In this document: positions 53,960 to 62,500 of the stretch, in pieces
How positions within the stretch are numbered: the first letter of the stretch is position 1
How the letters are laid out: each line of letters begins with the position of its first letter
NCBI RefSeq assembly: GCF_019219825.1
Contig: NZ_JAHUXH010000003.1
Location: 248,001 to 312,000 of the forward strand
Direction: 5' to 3'
From: Streptomyces sp. TRM70350
GTDB taxonomy: Bacteria; Actinomycetota; Actinomycetes; Streptomycetales; Streptomycetaceae
DNA length: 64,000 nucleotides
Notes under the pieces: generated by a model
What the model saw: only the letters and a program-made list of their open reading frames with translations
Database searches by the model: none
What the model was told of the DNA's origin: nothing
Translations under genes and position numbers: made by a program

Positions 53960-54864
53960 GCGCTCGGGACACGCTGACGGACGCCCTGTACGGCCTGGGC
54001 TGGAGCACGGTGAAGAAGCTCCCCGAGCCGGTGGCCGCACGGCTCGGGAACACCGTGGCCGACGTGGCCTGGAAACAGCGCGGCAAGGGCGTACGGCGGC
54101 TGGAGAGCAACTACGCGCGCGTGGTGCCCGACGCCACCCCGGAGCGCCTGGCCGAGCTCACGCGCGCGGGCATGCGCTCGTACCTGCGCTACTGGATGGA
54201 GTCCTTCCGGCTCCCGGCCTGGAGCGCCGAACGCGTCAAGAGCGGCTTCGACCCCAAGGACCTGCACTTCCTGACCGACGGCCTGGCCTCCGGCAAGGGC
54301 GTGGTACTGGCGCTTCCGCACCTGGCCAACTGGGACCTGGCCGGCGCCTGGGCCACCACCGAGCTGGGCATCCCCTTCACCACGGTCGCCGAGCGCCTGA
54401 AGCCGGAGACGCTGTACGACCGTTTCGTCGCCTACCGCGCGGGCCTCGGCATGGAGGTCCTGCCGCACAACGGCGGCTCCGCCTTCGGCACCCTGGCCCG
54501 GCGGCTGCGTGACGGCGGCCTGGTCTGCCTGGTCGCCGACCGGGATCTGTCCGCCTCCGGCGTCGAGGTGCAGTTCTTCGGCGACACCGCGCGGATGCCG
54601 GCCGGACCGGCCCTGCTGGCCCAGCAGACCGGCGCCCTGCTGCTGCCGGCGACGCTCTGGTACGACGACTCACCCGTCATGCGGGGCCGCGTGCATCCCC
54701 CGATCGAGGTACCTCAGTCAGGTACCCGGGCCGAGAAGACGTCTGTCATGACACAGGCGCTGGCGGACGCCTTCGCCTCGGGGATCGCCGACCATCCGGA
54801 GGACTGGCACATGCTGCAGCGGTTGTGGCTCGAGGACCTCGACCCCGCGAAGGGGACTCCGTGA
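53956..54864 (+). CDS. PIM acyltransferase (PatA/LpxL-like)
   Basis: A 302-residue lysophospholipid acyltransferase of the LpxL/HtrB superfamily. The HX4D motif is in LPHLANWDLAG, with CLVADRDLSASGVEVQFFGD downstream. It acylates the mannose of phosphatidylinositol monomannoside at the inner membrane face. It starts at ATG 53956 overlapping the synthase stop (ATGA) and ends overlapping pimA (GTGA); this gene order is what specifies PIM over lipid A-type substrates. Confidence 0.9.
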   Translation: MSARDTLTDALYGLGWSTVKKLPEPVAARLGNTVADVAWKQRGKGVRRLESNYARVVPDATPERLAELTRAGMRSYLRYWMESFRLPAWSAERVKSGFDPKDLHFLTDGLASGKGVVLALPHLANWDLAGAWATTELGIPFTTVAERLKPETLYDRFVAYRAGLGMEVLPHNGGSAFGTLARRLRDGGLVCLVADRDLSASGVEVQFFGDTARMPAGPALLAQQTGALLLPATLWYDDSPVMRGRVHPPIEVPQSGTRAEKTSVMTQALADAFASGIADHPEDWHMLQRLWLEDLDPAKGTP

Positions 54865-56024
54865 GGATCGGCATCGTCTGCCCGTACTCCTGGGACGTGC
54901 CAGGGGGCGTCCAATTCCACATCCGGGACCTGGCCGAGTACTTCATCCGCCTCGGGCACGAGGTGTCCGTCCTCGCCCCCGCCGACGACGACACCCCGCT
55001 CCCGCCGTACGTCGTCTCGGCCGGCCGCGCGGTCCCGGTGCCCTACAACGGCTCGGTGGCCCGGCTCAACTTCGGCTTCCTGTCGGCCGCACGGGTACGC
55101 CGCTGGCTGCACGACGGCGCCTTCGACGTGATCCACATCCATGAACCGGCGTCCCCGTCGCTGGGCCTGCTGACCTGCTGGGCCGCGCAGGGTCCGATCG
55201 TCGCCACCTTCCACACCTCCAACCCCCGCTCGCGCGCGATGATCGCCGCGTACGCGATCCTGCAGGCGGCGCTGGAGAAGATCAGCGCCCGGATCGCGGT
55301 CAGCGAGTACGCCCGCCGCACACTGGTCGAACACCTCGGCGGGGACGCCGTGGTGATCCCCAACGGCGTCGACGTCGACTTCTTCGCCAAGGCCGAGCCC
55401 AACCCCGCCTGGCACGGGGACACCATCGGCTTCGTCGGCCGCATCGACGAGCCCCGCAAGGGCCTGCCGGTGCTGATGCGGGCGCTGCCCAGGATCCTCG
55501 CCGAGCGGCCGCGGACACGGCTGCTGGTCGCGGGCCGCGGCGACGAGCGGCAGGCGGTGGAGTCGCTGCCCGCCGAGCTGCGCTCCCGGGTGGAGTTCCT
55601 CGGCATGGTCAGCGACGAGGACAAGGCCCGCTTCCTGCGCAGCGTCGACCTGTACGTGGCGCCCAACACCGGCGGCGAGAGCTTCGGGATCATCCTGGTG
55701 GAGGCGATGTCGGCGGGCGCGCCCGTGCTCGCCTCCGACCTGGACGCCTTCGCCCAGGTCCTCGACCACGGCGCGGCGGGGGAGCTGTTCGCCAACGAGG
55801 ACGCGGACGCGCTGGCCGAGGCGGCGCTGCGGCTGCTGGGCGATCCCAAGCGCCGGGAGGAGCTGCGCGAGCGGGGCAGCGCGCACGTCCGCCGGTTCGA
55901 CTGGTCGACCGTCGGCGCGGACATCCTGTCGGTCTACGAGACGGTGACGGACGGCACCACAGCGGTCGCTGCCGACGACCGTTCCGTCGGACTGTGGGGC
56001 CGGTTCGGACTGGCCCGCGACTGA
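54861..56024 (+). CDS. pimA: Phosphatidylinositol alpha-mannosyltransferase
   Basis: A 387-residue GT4 glycosyltransferase that adds the first mannose from GDP-Man to phosphatidylinositol. It has an N-terminal acceptor domain (MRIGIVCPYSWDVPGGVQFH with V as the first codon) and a C-terminal donor domain with GFVGRIDEPRKGL and the EX7E region NTGGESFGIILVEAMSAGAP. GTG 54861 overlaps the acyltransferase stop. Last gene of the operon. Confidence 0.93.
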   Translation: MRIGIVCPYSWDVPGGVQFHIRDLAEYFIRLGHEVSVLAPADDDTPLPPYVVSAGRAVPVPYNGSVARLNFGFLSAARVRRWLHDGAFDVIHIHEPASPSLGLLTCWAAQGPIVATFHTSNPRSRAMIAAYAILQAALEKISARIAVSEYARRTLVEHLGGDAVVIPNGVDVDFFAKAEPNPAWHGDTIGFVGRIDEPRKGLPVLMRALPRILAERPRTRLLVAGRGDERQAVESLPAELRSRVEFLGMVSDEDKARFLRSVDLYVAPNTGGESFGIILVEAMSAGAPVLASDLDAFAQVLDHGAAGELFANEDADALAEAALRLLGDPKRREELRERGSAHVRRFDWSTVGADILSVYETVTDGTTAVAADDRSVGLWGRFGLARD

Positions 56025-56064
56025 CTGATCCCACCCGAGTGACACCCCGGTAGCCTTGCCGCCC

Positions 56065-56607
56065 GTGACCGCAACCCTCATCTGGATCCTCGTCGCCCTC
56101 ATCGCCATCGGCGTGTACCTGAGCTGGACGGCGGGCCGACTGGACCGGCTGCACGTCCGGATCGACGCCACTCGTGCCGCCCTGGACGCCCAGCTGCTGC
56201 GCCGCGCCTCCGTGGCGCAGGAACTGGCCACCTCCGGGGTGCTCGACCCGGCCGCCTCGATCGTCCTGTACGAGGCGGCCCACGCCGCCCGGCAGGCCGA
56301 GGAGGAGCAGCGGGAGGTCGCCGAGAGCGAGCTGAGCCAGGCCCTGCGCGCGGTGTTCGCCGACCCGCAGCAGGTCGAGGCGGTCCGGGAGGCGCCCGGG
56401 GGAGAGGCGGCGGCCCGGGAGCTGACCGAGGCGGTCCGCCGGGTGCCGATGGCCCGGCGCTTCCACAACGACGCGGTGGGGGCGGCCCGCAGGCTGCGCG
56501 AACACCGCAAGGTGCGCTGGTTCCGGCTGGCCGGTCACGCCCCCTTCCCGCTGGCCTTCGAGATGGACGACGAGCCGCCGACGGCCCTGGTGGACCGGGC
56601 CGCGTAG
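56065..56607 (+). CDS. Membrane-anchored coiled-coil protein (LemA-like)
   Basis: A 180-residue protein with an N-terminal TM helix ([20 protein letters not shown]) then a long helical stretch ([20 protein letters not shown]) reminiscent of LemA. The C-terminus is basic then acidic. GTG 56065 is used; a TTG at 56056 is possible. It sits 40 bp after pimA and may be in the same operon. Function unknown. Confidence 0.7.
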   Translation: MTATLIWILVALIAIGVYLSWTAGRLDRLHVRIDATRAALDAQLLRRASVAQELATSGVLDPAASIVLYEAAHAARQAEEEQREVAESELSQALRAVFADPQQVEAVREAPGGEAAARELTEAVRRVPMARRFHNDAVGAARRLREHRKVRWFRLAGHAPFPLAFEMDDEPPTALVDRAA

Positions 56608-56747
56608 CCGCCGTACTCACAGAGCTGTCTGGCCCGCCGTACCGGAAAAACGATCCACCGGCTTCACATTGGCCCTTGCTGTGGCCTGCACACCTCACGT
56701 TTCCTCGGTGTTTGCAGAAACCCTCTTTCACTTCAGCGAGGTCACCC

Positions 56748-57659
56748 GTGTCCAGCACGCTCTCCGAGAACCAGGCCCCCGAGACCGGCACCGCCCGCGT
56801 GAAGCGCGGCATGGCCGAGCAGCTCAAGGGTGGCGTGATCATGGACGTCGTCACGCCGGAGCAGGCGAAGATCGCCGAGGACGCGGGCGCCGTCGCCGTC
56901 ATGGCCCTGGAGCGGGTCCCGGCCGACATCCGCAAGGACGGCGGCGTGGCCCGGATGTCCGACCCGGACATGATCGAGGGCATCATCAACGCCGTGTCGA
57001 TCCCGGTCATGGCCAAGTCCCGCATCGGCCACTTCGTCGAGGCCCAGGTCCTGCAGTCGCTCGGCGTCGACTACATCGACGAGTCCGAGGTCCTCACCCC
57101 CGCCGACGAGGTCAACCACTCCGACAAGTGGGCCTTCACCACCCCGTTCGTCTGCGGTGCCACCAACCTCGGTGAGGCCCTGCGCCGGATCGCCGAGGGC
57201 GCGGCCATGATCCGCTCCAAGGGCGAGGCGGGCACCGGCAACGTCGTCGAGGCCGTCCGCCACCTGCGCCAGATCAAGAACGAGATCGCCCGCCTGCGCG
57301 GCTACGACAACCACGAGCTGTACGCCGCCGCCAAGGAGCTGCGCGCCCCGTACGAGCTGGTCAAGGAGGTCGCCGAACTGGGCAAGCTGCCGGTCGTGCT
57401 GTTCTCCGCCGGTGGCGTGGCCACCCCCGCCGACGCCGCCCTGATGCGCCAGCTCGGCGCCGAGGGCGTCTTCGTCGGCTCCGGCATCTTCAAGTCCGGC
57501 GATCCGGCCAAGCGCGCCGCCGCCATCGTGAAGGCCACCACCTTCTACGACGACCCGAAGATCATCGCCGACGCGTCCCGCAACCTCGGCGAGGCCATGG
57601 TCGGCATCAACTGCGACACCCTCCCCGAGACCGAGCGCTACGCCAACCGCGGCTGGTAA
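56748..57659 (+). CDS. pdxS: Pyridoxal 5'-phosphate synthase subunit PdxS
   Basis: A 303-residue TIM-barrel synthase that builds PLP from ribose-5-phosphate, glyceraldehyde-3-phosphate and ammonia. Catalytic lysines are in [15 protein letters not shown] and [17 protein letters not shown]; the phosphate-binding loop is [17 protein letters not shown] 56748 has AGCGAGG upstream. Twelve PdxS pair with twelve PdxT, encoded 7 bp downstream. No PdxR-type regulator is nearby. Confidence 0.97.
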   Translation: MSSTLSENQAPETGTARVKRGMAEQLKGGVIMDVVTPEQAKIAEDAGAVAVMALERVPADIRKDGGVARMSDPDMIEGIINAVSIPVMAKSRIGHFVEAQVLQSLGVDYIDESEVLTPADEVNHSDKWAFTTPFVCGATNLGEALRRIAEGAAMIRSKGEAGTGNVVEAVRHLRQIKNEIARLRGYDNHELYAAAKELRAPYELVKEVAELGKLPVVLFSAGGVATPADAALMRQLGAEGVFVGSGIFKSGDPAKRAAAIVKATTFYDDPKIIADASRNLGEAMVGINCDTLPETERYANRGW

Positions 57660-57666
57660 TCACGCC

Positions 57667-58278
57667 ATGAGCAACGAAGCCCCTGTCATTGGCGTCCTGG
57701 CCCTCCAGGGCGACGTACGGGAGCACCTCATTGCCCTGGCCGCGGCCGACGCCGTGGCCAGGCCGGTGCGGCGCCCCGAGGAACTCGCCGAGGTCGACGG
57801 CCTCGTCATCCCCGGCGGCGAGTCCACCACCATCTCCAAGCTGGCCATCCTGTTCGGCGTGATGGAGCCCCTCCGCGCGCGCGTGCGGGACGGTATGCCC
57901 GTCTACGGCACCTGCGCGGGCATGATCATGCTCGCCGACAAGATCCTCGACCCGCGCTCGGGCCAGGAGACCGTCGGCGGCATCGACATGATCGTGCGCC
58001 GCAACGCCTTCGGGCGGCAGAACGAGTCCTTCGAGGCGGCGGTCGACGTCAAGGGCATCACGGGCGACCCCGTGGAAGGCGTCTTCATCCGCGCCCCCTG
58101 GGTCGAGTCCGTCGGCGCCCGGGCCGAGGTGCTCGCCGAGCACGACGGCCACATCGTCGCGGTCCGCCAGGGCAACGCGCTCGCCACGTCGTTCCACCCG
58201 GAACTGACCGGCGACCACCGCGTGCACAGCCTGTTCGTGGACATAGTGCGCGCGAACCGGACAGCCGAGTCCTTGTAG
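57667..58278 (+). CDS. pdxT: Pyridoxal 5'-phosphate synthase glutaminase PdxT
   Basis: A 203-residue class I glutamine amidotransferase that supplies ammonia to PdxS. The nucleophile Cys is in [10 protein letters not shown], the oxyanion strand is VIPGGESTT, and the His-x-Glu pair is in [12 protein letters not shown] 57667 lies 7 bp after pdxS, so translation is likely coupled. Followed 49 bp later by the YebC gene. Confidence 0.97.
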   Translation: MSNEAPVIGVLALQGDVREHLIALAAADAVARPVRRPEELAEVDGLVIPGGESTTISKLAILFGVMEPLRARVRDGMPVYGTCAGMIMLADKILDPRSGQETVGGIDMIVRRNAFGRQNESFEAAVDVKGITGDPVEGVFIRAPWVESVGARAEVLAEHDGHIVAVRQGNALATSFHPELTGDHRVHSLFVDIVRANRTAESL

Positions 58279-58327
58279 GATCTCTGGCGTTCGTTGCAGA
58301 GATGGGTTACGCGAAGGAGACAGGCAG

Positions 58328-59080
58328 ATGTCCGGCCACTCTAAATGGGCCACGACGAAGCACAAGAAGGCCGTGATCGATGCCAAGCGCGGCAAGCTCT
58401 TCGCGAAGCTGATCAAGAACATCGAGGTCGCGGCCCGCATGGGCGGCGCCGACCCCGACGGTAACCCGACCCTCTACGACGCCATCCAGAAGGCCAAGAA
58501 GAGCTCGGTCCCGAACAAGAACATCGACTCCGCCGTCAAGCGCGGCGCGGGCCTGGAGGCCGGCGGCGCCGACTACGAGACGATCATGTACGAGGGCTAC
58601 GGCCCGAACGGCGTCGCGGTGCTCATCGAGTGCCTCACCGACAACCGCAACCGCGCCGCCTCCGAGGTCCGCGTCGCCATGACCCGCAACGGCGGCTCCA
58701 TGGCCGACCCGGGCTCGGTGTCGTACCTGTTCAACCGCAAGGGCGTCGTCATCGTCCCCAAGGGCGAGCTGACCGAGGACGAGGTCCTCATGGCCGTCCT
58801 GGACGCGGGTGCCGAAGAGGTCAACGACCTCGGCGAGAACTTCGAGGTCATCAGCGAGGCCACCGACCTGGTCGCGGTCCGCACGGCCCTGCAGGACGCC
58901 GGCATCGACTACGACTCCGCCGAGGCCAACTTCGTGCCGTCCGTCCAGGTCGAACTGGACGAGGAGGGCGCGAAGAAGATCTTCAAGCTGATCGACGCGT
59001 TGGAGGACAGCGACGACGTGCAGAACGTCTTCGCCAACTTCGACGTGAGCGACGAGATCATGGAGAAGGTCGGGGCGTAA
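58328..59080 (+). CDS. YebC/PmpR-family protein
   Basis: A 250-residue protein beginning [20 protein letters not shown], the hallmark of the YebC/TACO1 family, with [20 protein letters not shown] in the middle. Members act as DNA-binding regulators or help ribosomes through polyproline; which applies here is unknown. GAAGGAG-type site before ATG 58328. Conserved position between pdxST and ruvC. A 12-bp-stem hairpin follows. Confidence 0.95.
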   Translation: MSGHSKWATTKHKKAVIDAKRGKLFAKLIKNIEVAARMGGADPDGNPTLYDAIQKAKKSSVPNKNIDSAVKRGAGLEAGGADYETIMYEGYGPNGVAVLIECLTDNRNRAASEVRVAMTRNGGSMADPGSVSYLFNRKGVVIVPKGELTEDEVLMAVLDAGAEEVNDLGENFEVISEATDLVAVRTALQDAGIDYDSAEANFVPSVQVELDEEGAKKIFKLIDALEDSDDVQNVFANFDVSDEIMEKVGA

Positions 59081-59098
59081 CGCCCTCGCACGAGCGCC

Positions 59099-59128
59099 AC
59101 GGGCCGACGGGACACCCCGTCGGCCCGT
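59099..59128 (+). terminator. Hairpin between yebC-like gene and ruvC
   Basis: 12-bp perfect stem (59099-59110 with 59117-59128), 6-nt loop, then a short T-run (CTTTG). Confidence 0.7.
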
Positions 59129-59207
59129 CGCTTTGCCGGGCGTTGTACGGGGCGTTGTCGGTGGCACCCGATAGCCTGCACAAACAGGCGATCGAAGGGA
59201 GGGGCGC

Positions 59208-59753
59208 GTGCGCGTACTGGGGGTGGACCCAGGGCTGACCCGGTGCGGCGTCGGTGTCGTCGAGGGGGTTCCCGGGCGGCCGCTCACGATGCTCGGCGTC
59301 GGCGTCGTCCGTACGCCCGTCGACACGGACCTCGGCCGCCGCCTGGTCGCGATCGAGCAGGGCATCGAGCAGTGGCTCGACGAGCACCGGCCCGAATCCG
59401 TCGCCGTGGAGCGGGTGTTCAGCCAGCACAACGTCCGTACGGTGATGGGCACGGCCCAGGCCAGCGCCGTCGCCATGCTCTGCGCGGCCCGCCGTGGCAT
59501 CCCCGTCGCCCTGCACACCCCCAGCGAGGTCAAGGCCGCCGTCACCGGCACCGGACGCGCCGACAAAGCACAGGTCGGCGCCATGGTCACCCGGCTGCTG
59601 CGGCTAGACGCACCGCCGAAACCGGCCGACGCCGCCGACGCCCTCGCGCTCGCCATCTGCCACATCTGGCGCGCCCCCGCCCAGAACCGCCTCCGGCAGG
59701 CCGTCGCCCTGCACACCGCACAAGCAACCGCATCGAAAGGCCGTACGGCATGA
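59208..59753 (+). CDS. ruvC: Holliday junction endonuclease RuvC
   Basis: A 181-residue resolvase that cuts Holliday junctions in the RuvABC complex. The four acidic residues are in VLGVDPGLT (Asp7), [12 protein letters not shown] (Glu) and [12 protein letters not shown] (two Asp). GTG 59208 has GGGAGGGG upstream. Its stop overlaps ruvA (ATGA), so the genes are coupled. Confidence 0.97.
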   Translation: MRVLGVDPGLTRCGVGVVEGVPGRPLTMLGVGVVRTPVDTDLGRRLVAIEQGIEQWLDEHRPESVAVERVFSQHNVRTVMGTAQASAVAMLCAARRGIPVALHTPSEVKAAVTGTGRADKAQVGAMVTRLLRLDAPPKPADAADALALAICHIWRAPAQNRLRQAVALHTAQATASKGRTA

Positions 59754-60355
59754 TCGCCTTCGTCAGCGGCACGGTCGCCGCACTCGCTCCCGACGCCGCG
59801 GTGGTCGAGGTCGGCGGTGTCGGCATGGCCGTCCAGTGCACGCCCAACACGCTCTCGACGCTCCGTGTCGGCCGCCCCGCCAAGCTCGCCACCTCCCTCG
59901 TCGTACGGGAGGACTCCCTGACGCTGTACGGCTTCGCGGACGACGACGAGCGGCAGGTCTTCGAGCTGCTCCAGACCGCGAGCGGGGTCGGCCCCCGGCT
60001 CGCCCAGGCCATGCTCGCCGTGCACCCCCCGGACGCGCTGCGTCGCGCCGTCGCGACGGGCGACGAGAAGGCGCTCACCGCCGTCCCCGGCATCGGCAAG
60101 AAGGGCGCGCAGAAGCTGCTGCTGGAGCTGAAGGACCGGCTGGGCGAGCCGATCGGCGCCCCCGCGGTCGGCGCACCGGTCAGCACCGGCTGGCGCGACC
60201 AGTTGCACGCCGCCCTGATCGGCCTGGGATACGCCACCCGCGAGGCCGACGAGGCGGTCACCGCGGTCGCGCCCCAGGCCGAGGCCGCCGGGGGCACGCC
60301 CCAGGTGGGCCAGTTGCTGAAGGCGGCCCTGCAGACGCTGAACAGAGCGCGCTGA
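59750..60355 (+). CDS. ruvA: Holliday junction branch-migration subunit RuvA
   Basis: A 201-residue DNA-binding subunit that loads RuvB on four-way junctions. It has an OB fold ([20 protein letters not shown]), two HhH motifs ([17 protein letters not shown] and [19 protein letters not shown]) and a C-terminal RuvB-contact domain after an Ala/Gly/Pro linker. ATG 59750 overlaps the ruvC stop. Its last codons and stop blend into the repeat array that separates it from ruvB. Confidence 0.97.
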   Translation: MIAFVSGTVAALAPDAAVVEVGGVGMAVQCTPNTLSTLRVGRPAKLATSLVVREDSLTLYGFADDDERQVFELLQTASGVGPRLAQAMLAVHPPDALRRAVATGDEKALTAVPGIGKKGAQKLLLELKDRLGEPIGAPAVGAPVSTGWRDQLHAALIGLGYATREADEAVTAVAPQAEAAGGTPQVGQLLKAALQTLNRAR

Positions 60356-60590
60356 AGCGGCGGGCCCGCGTCTGAAGCGGCCTGCAACGCTGAAATGGCG
60401 TGCGACGCTGAAGCGGCCTGCAACGCTGAATCGGCCTGCGACGCTGAATGGCCTGCGACGCTGAAATCGGGCCCGCAAGGCTGAAACGGCCCGCGACCGC
60501 GGAAATGGCCCGCGATCGCGGAAATGGCCGCGACCGCGGAAACGGCCCGCAACGCGGAAACGGGCCCACGACCGCGAAAACGGCCTGAAA
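60351..60590. repeat. Degenerate ~18-nt tandem array between ruvA and ruvB
   Basis: About 12-13 head-to-tail units of 17-20 nt, early ones like CTGAAGCGGCCTGCAACG and later ones like CGGAAATGGCCCGCGATC. Two early units are identical. The first unit contains the ruvA stop codon, suggesting the array grew from that point. Units are not multiples of three overall, and no frame is coherent, so it is not coding. Confidence 0.9.
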
Positions 60591-60635
60591 CCGCCCCCGA
60601 CGACCCATCCGACCGCAACCCCCGAGGCACACTCC

Positions 60636-61706
60636 ATGAACTGGGACGACTCGACCGACACCCCCGCCCCCGAGCGGCTCGTCGGTGCGTCCGCCGACCG
60701 TGAGGACCAGGCCGTCGAGGCCGCGCTGCGGCCCAAGGACCTGGGCGAGTTCATCGGCCAGGAGAAGGTCCGCGAGCAACTCGACCTCGTCCTGCGCGCC
60801 GCACGCGCGCGGGGCGCCACCGCCGACCACGTGCTGCTCTCCGGCGCCCCCGGCCTCGGCAAGACCACCCTCTCCATGATCATCGCGGCCGAGATGGGCG
60901 CCCCGATCCGCATCACGTCCGGCCCCGCCATCCAGCACGCGGGCGATCTCGCCGCGATCCTCTCCTCCCTCCAGGAGGGCGAGGTCCTCTTCCTCGACGA
61001 GATCCACCGCATGTCCCGGCCCGCCGAGGAGATGCTGTACATGGCGATGGAGGACTTCCGCGTCGACGTCATCGTCGGCAAGGGCCCCGGCGCCACCGCC
61101 ATCCCCCTGGAGCTGCCCCCGTTCACCCTGGTCGGCGCCACCACGCGCGCGGGCCTGCTGCCGCCCCCGCTGCGCGACCGCTTCGGCTTCACCGCGCACA
61201 TGGAGTTCTACGAGCCCGCCGAGCTGGAGCGCGTCATCCACCGCTCGGCGAACCTGCTCGACGTCGAGATCGACACCGACGGAGCCGCCGAGATCGCCGG
61301 TCGCTCCCGGGGCACGCCCCGGATCGCCAACCGGCTGCTGCGCCGCGTCCGGGACTATGCGCAGGTCAAGGCGGACGGGTTCATCACGCGCGACATCGCG
61401 GCGGCGGCGCTCAAGGTCTACGAGGTCGACGCCCGTGGCCTGGACCGCCTCGACCGCGGCGTGCTCGAAGCGCTGCTGAAGCTCTTCGGCGGCGGACCGG
61501 TCGGTCTGTCCACACTCGCCGTGGCGGTGGGGGAGGAGCGCGAAACGGTGGAAGAGGTCGCCGAGCCGTTCCTCGTACGGGAGGGCCTGCTCGCCCGCAC
61601 CCCGCGCGGCCGGGTCGCCACGCCCGCCGCCTGGGCGCATCTCGGCCTCACCCCGCCCCGCTCGGCCGCCGCGGGAAACGGACAACAGGACCTGTTCGGG
61701 ACGTGA
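60636..61706 (+). CDS. ruvB: Holliday junction branch-migration ATPase RuvB
   Basis: A 356-residue AAA+ motor with Walker [12 protein letters not shown], Walker [10 protein letters not shown], sensor I GATTRAG and the arginine-finger region RDRFGF. The C-terminal winged helix ends [23 protein letters not shown] 60636 is about 280 bp from ruvA because of the repeat array, so it may need its own ribosome loading (CGAGGC upstream) or promoter. Confidence 0.97.
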   Translation: MNWDDSTDTPAPERLVGASADREDQAVEAALRPKDLGEFIGQEKVREQLDLVLRAARARGATADHVLLSGAPGLGKTTLSMIIAAEMGAPIRITSGPAIQHAGDLAAILSSLQEGEVLFLDEIHRMSRPAEEMLYMAMEDFRVDVIVGKGPGATAIPLELPPFTLVGATTRAGLLPPPLRDRFGFTAHMEFYEPAELERVIHRSANLLDVEIDTDGAAEIAGRSRGTPRIANRLLRRVRDYAQVKADGFITRDIAAAALKVYEVDARGLDRLDRGVLEALLKLFGGGPVGLSTLAVAVGEERETVEEVAEPFLVREGLLARTPRGRVATPAAWAHLGLTPPRSAAAGNGQQDLFGT

Positions 61707-61765
61707 CGGCAGGCATGACGGCGAGGGCATTGGCCGGACCAGGAACCCGGGTGCCATGCTGAGCG

Positions 61766-61795
61766 TTGTTCCATGCGCGCGGACTCGCTTAGACT
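61766..61795 (+). promoter_or_regulatory. Candidate promoter of yajC-secD
   Basis: TTGTTC (61766-61771) and TAGACT (61790-61795) with an 18-bp spacer, 86 bp before the yajC GTG; a small hairpin (about 61804-61821) lies in the leader. Reasonable fit to the vegetative sigma consensus. Confidence 0.5.
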
Positions 61796-61880
61796 CCGCC
61801 GATGCCGCCTTCCTCGGCGGCTGACATACCCCCATCCAACAGGCCGCCCACCTGCGCGGTCGTGCGAAGGAAACCGTCCC

Positions 61881-62369
61881 GTGAATAGCCTCGTGACCCT
61901 CCTCCCGTTCATCGTGCTCATCGGGGCCATGATCCTGATGACCCGCTCGGCCAAGAAGAAGCAGCAGGCCGCCGTCGACATGCGGAACCAGATGCAGCCC
62001 GGTTCCGGAGTCCGCACCATCGGGGGCATGTACGCAACGGTCAAGGAGGTCAACGAGGACACGGTCCTCCTCGACGCCGGCCCGGGCGTCGAGCTGCTCT
62101 TCGCCAAGAACTCCATCGGCGCGGTGCTCTCCGACGACGAGTACAACCGCATCGTGCACGGCATCGAGCACGACCTGAAGGCCGACGCGGACACCGTCCC
62201 CGACGACGCCTCCTCCCTCACCGAGACCGACGAGCCCGTCGACGCCGCCCCCTCCGACGAGAAGTCCGTCGACCTCGGCAAGAAGGACGCGGACGAGGAG
62301 CCCGCCGCCGCCGAGGCGAGGAAGGGCGAGGAGCCGAAGAAGACCGACGGTGACGCCGAGGCGAAGTAG
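61881..62369 (+). CDS. yajC: Sec translocon accessory protein YajC
   Basis: A 162-residue single-pass inner-membrane protein that joins SecDF-YidC. The N-terminal helix (LVTLLPFIVLIGAMILMTRS) precedes the conserved KKKQQAAVDMRNQMQPGSGV and GGMYATVKEVNEDTVLLD. The C-terminal ~55 residues are acidic, Lys-rich and disordered, an actinobacterial extension. GTG 61881 has GAAGGAAA upstream. Followed by secD. Confidence 0.95.
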   Translation: MNSLVTLLPFIVLIGAMILMTRSAKKKQQAAVDMRNQMQPGSGVRTIGGMYATVKEVNEDTVLLDAGPGVELLFAKNSIGAVLSDDEYNRIVHGIEHDLKADADTVPDDASSLTETDEPVDAAPSDEKSVDLGKKDADEEPAAAEARKGEEPKKTDGDAEAK

Positions 62370-62500
62370 TCATGTCCCGGTGCGCGCGGGCCGGGCTCGC
62401 GTGCCCGGGACGGGCGCATCCCGCACGGGATCCCGACACCATGTCATGGCCGCCCGCCCGCTGACCCGGAGTGAGGCGGCCCGAGAGGGAGTACGAGAAG

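Noticed and set aside
60351..60590. CRISPR-like reading of the ruvA-ruvB array
   Set aside because: Units are contiguous and degenerate, with no unique spacers.
58307..61201. 964-codon minus-strand frame over yebC-ruvCAB
   Set aside because: Shadow of four well-identified plus-strand genes; part of it only reads through the ruvA-ruvB repeat as SVAGRF-like peptides.
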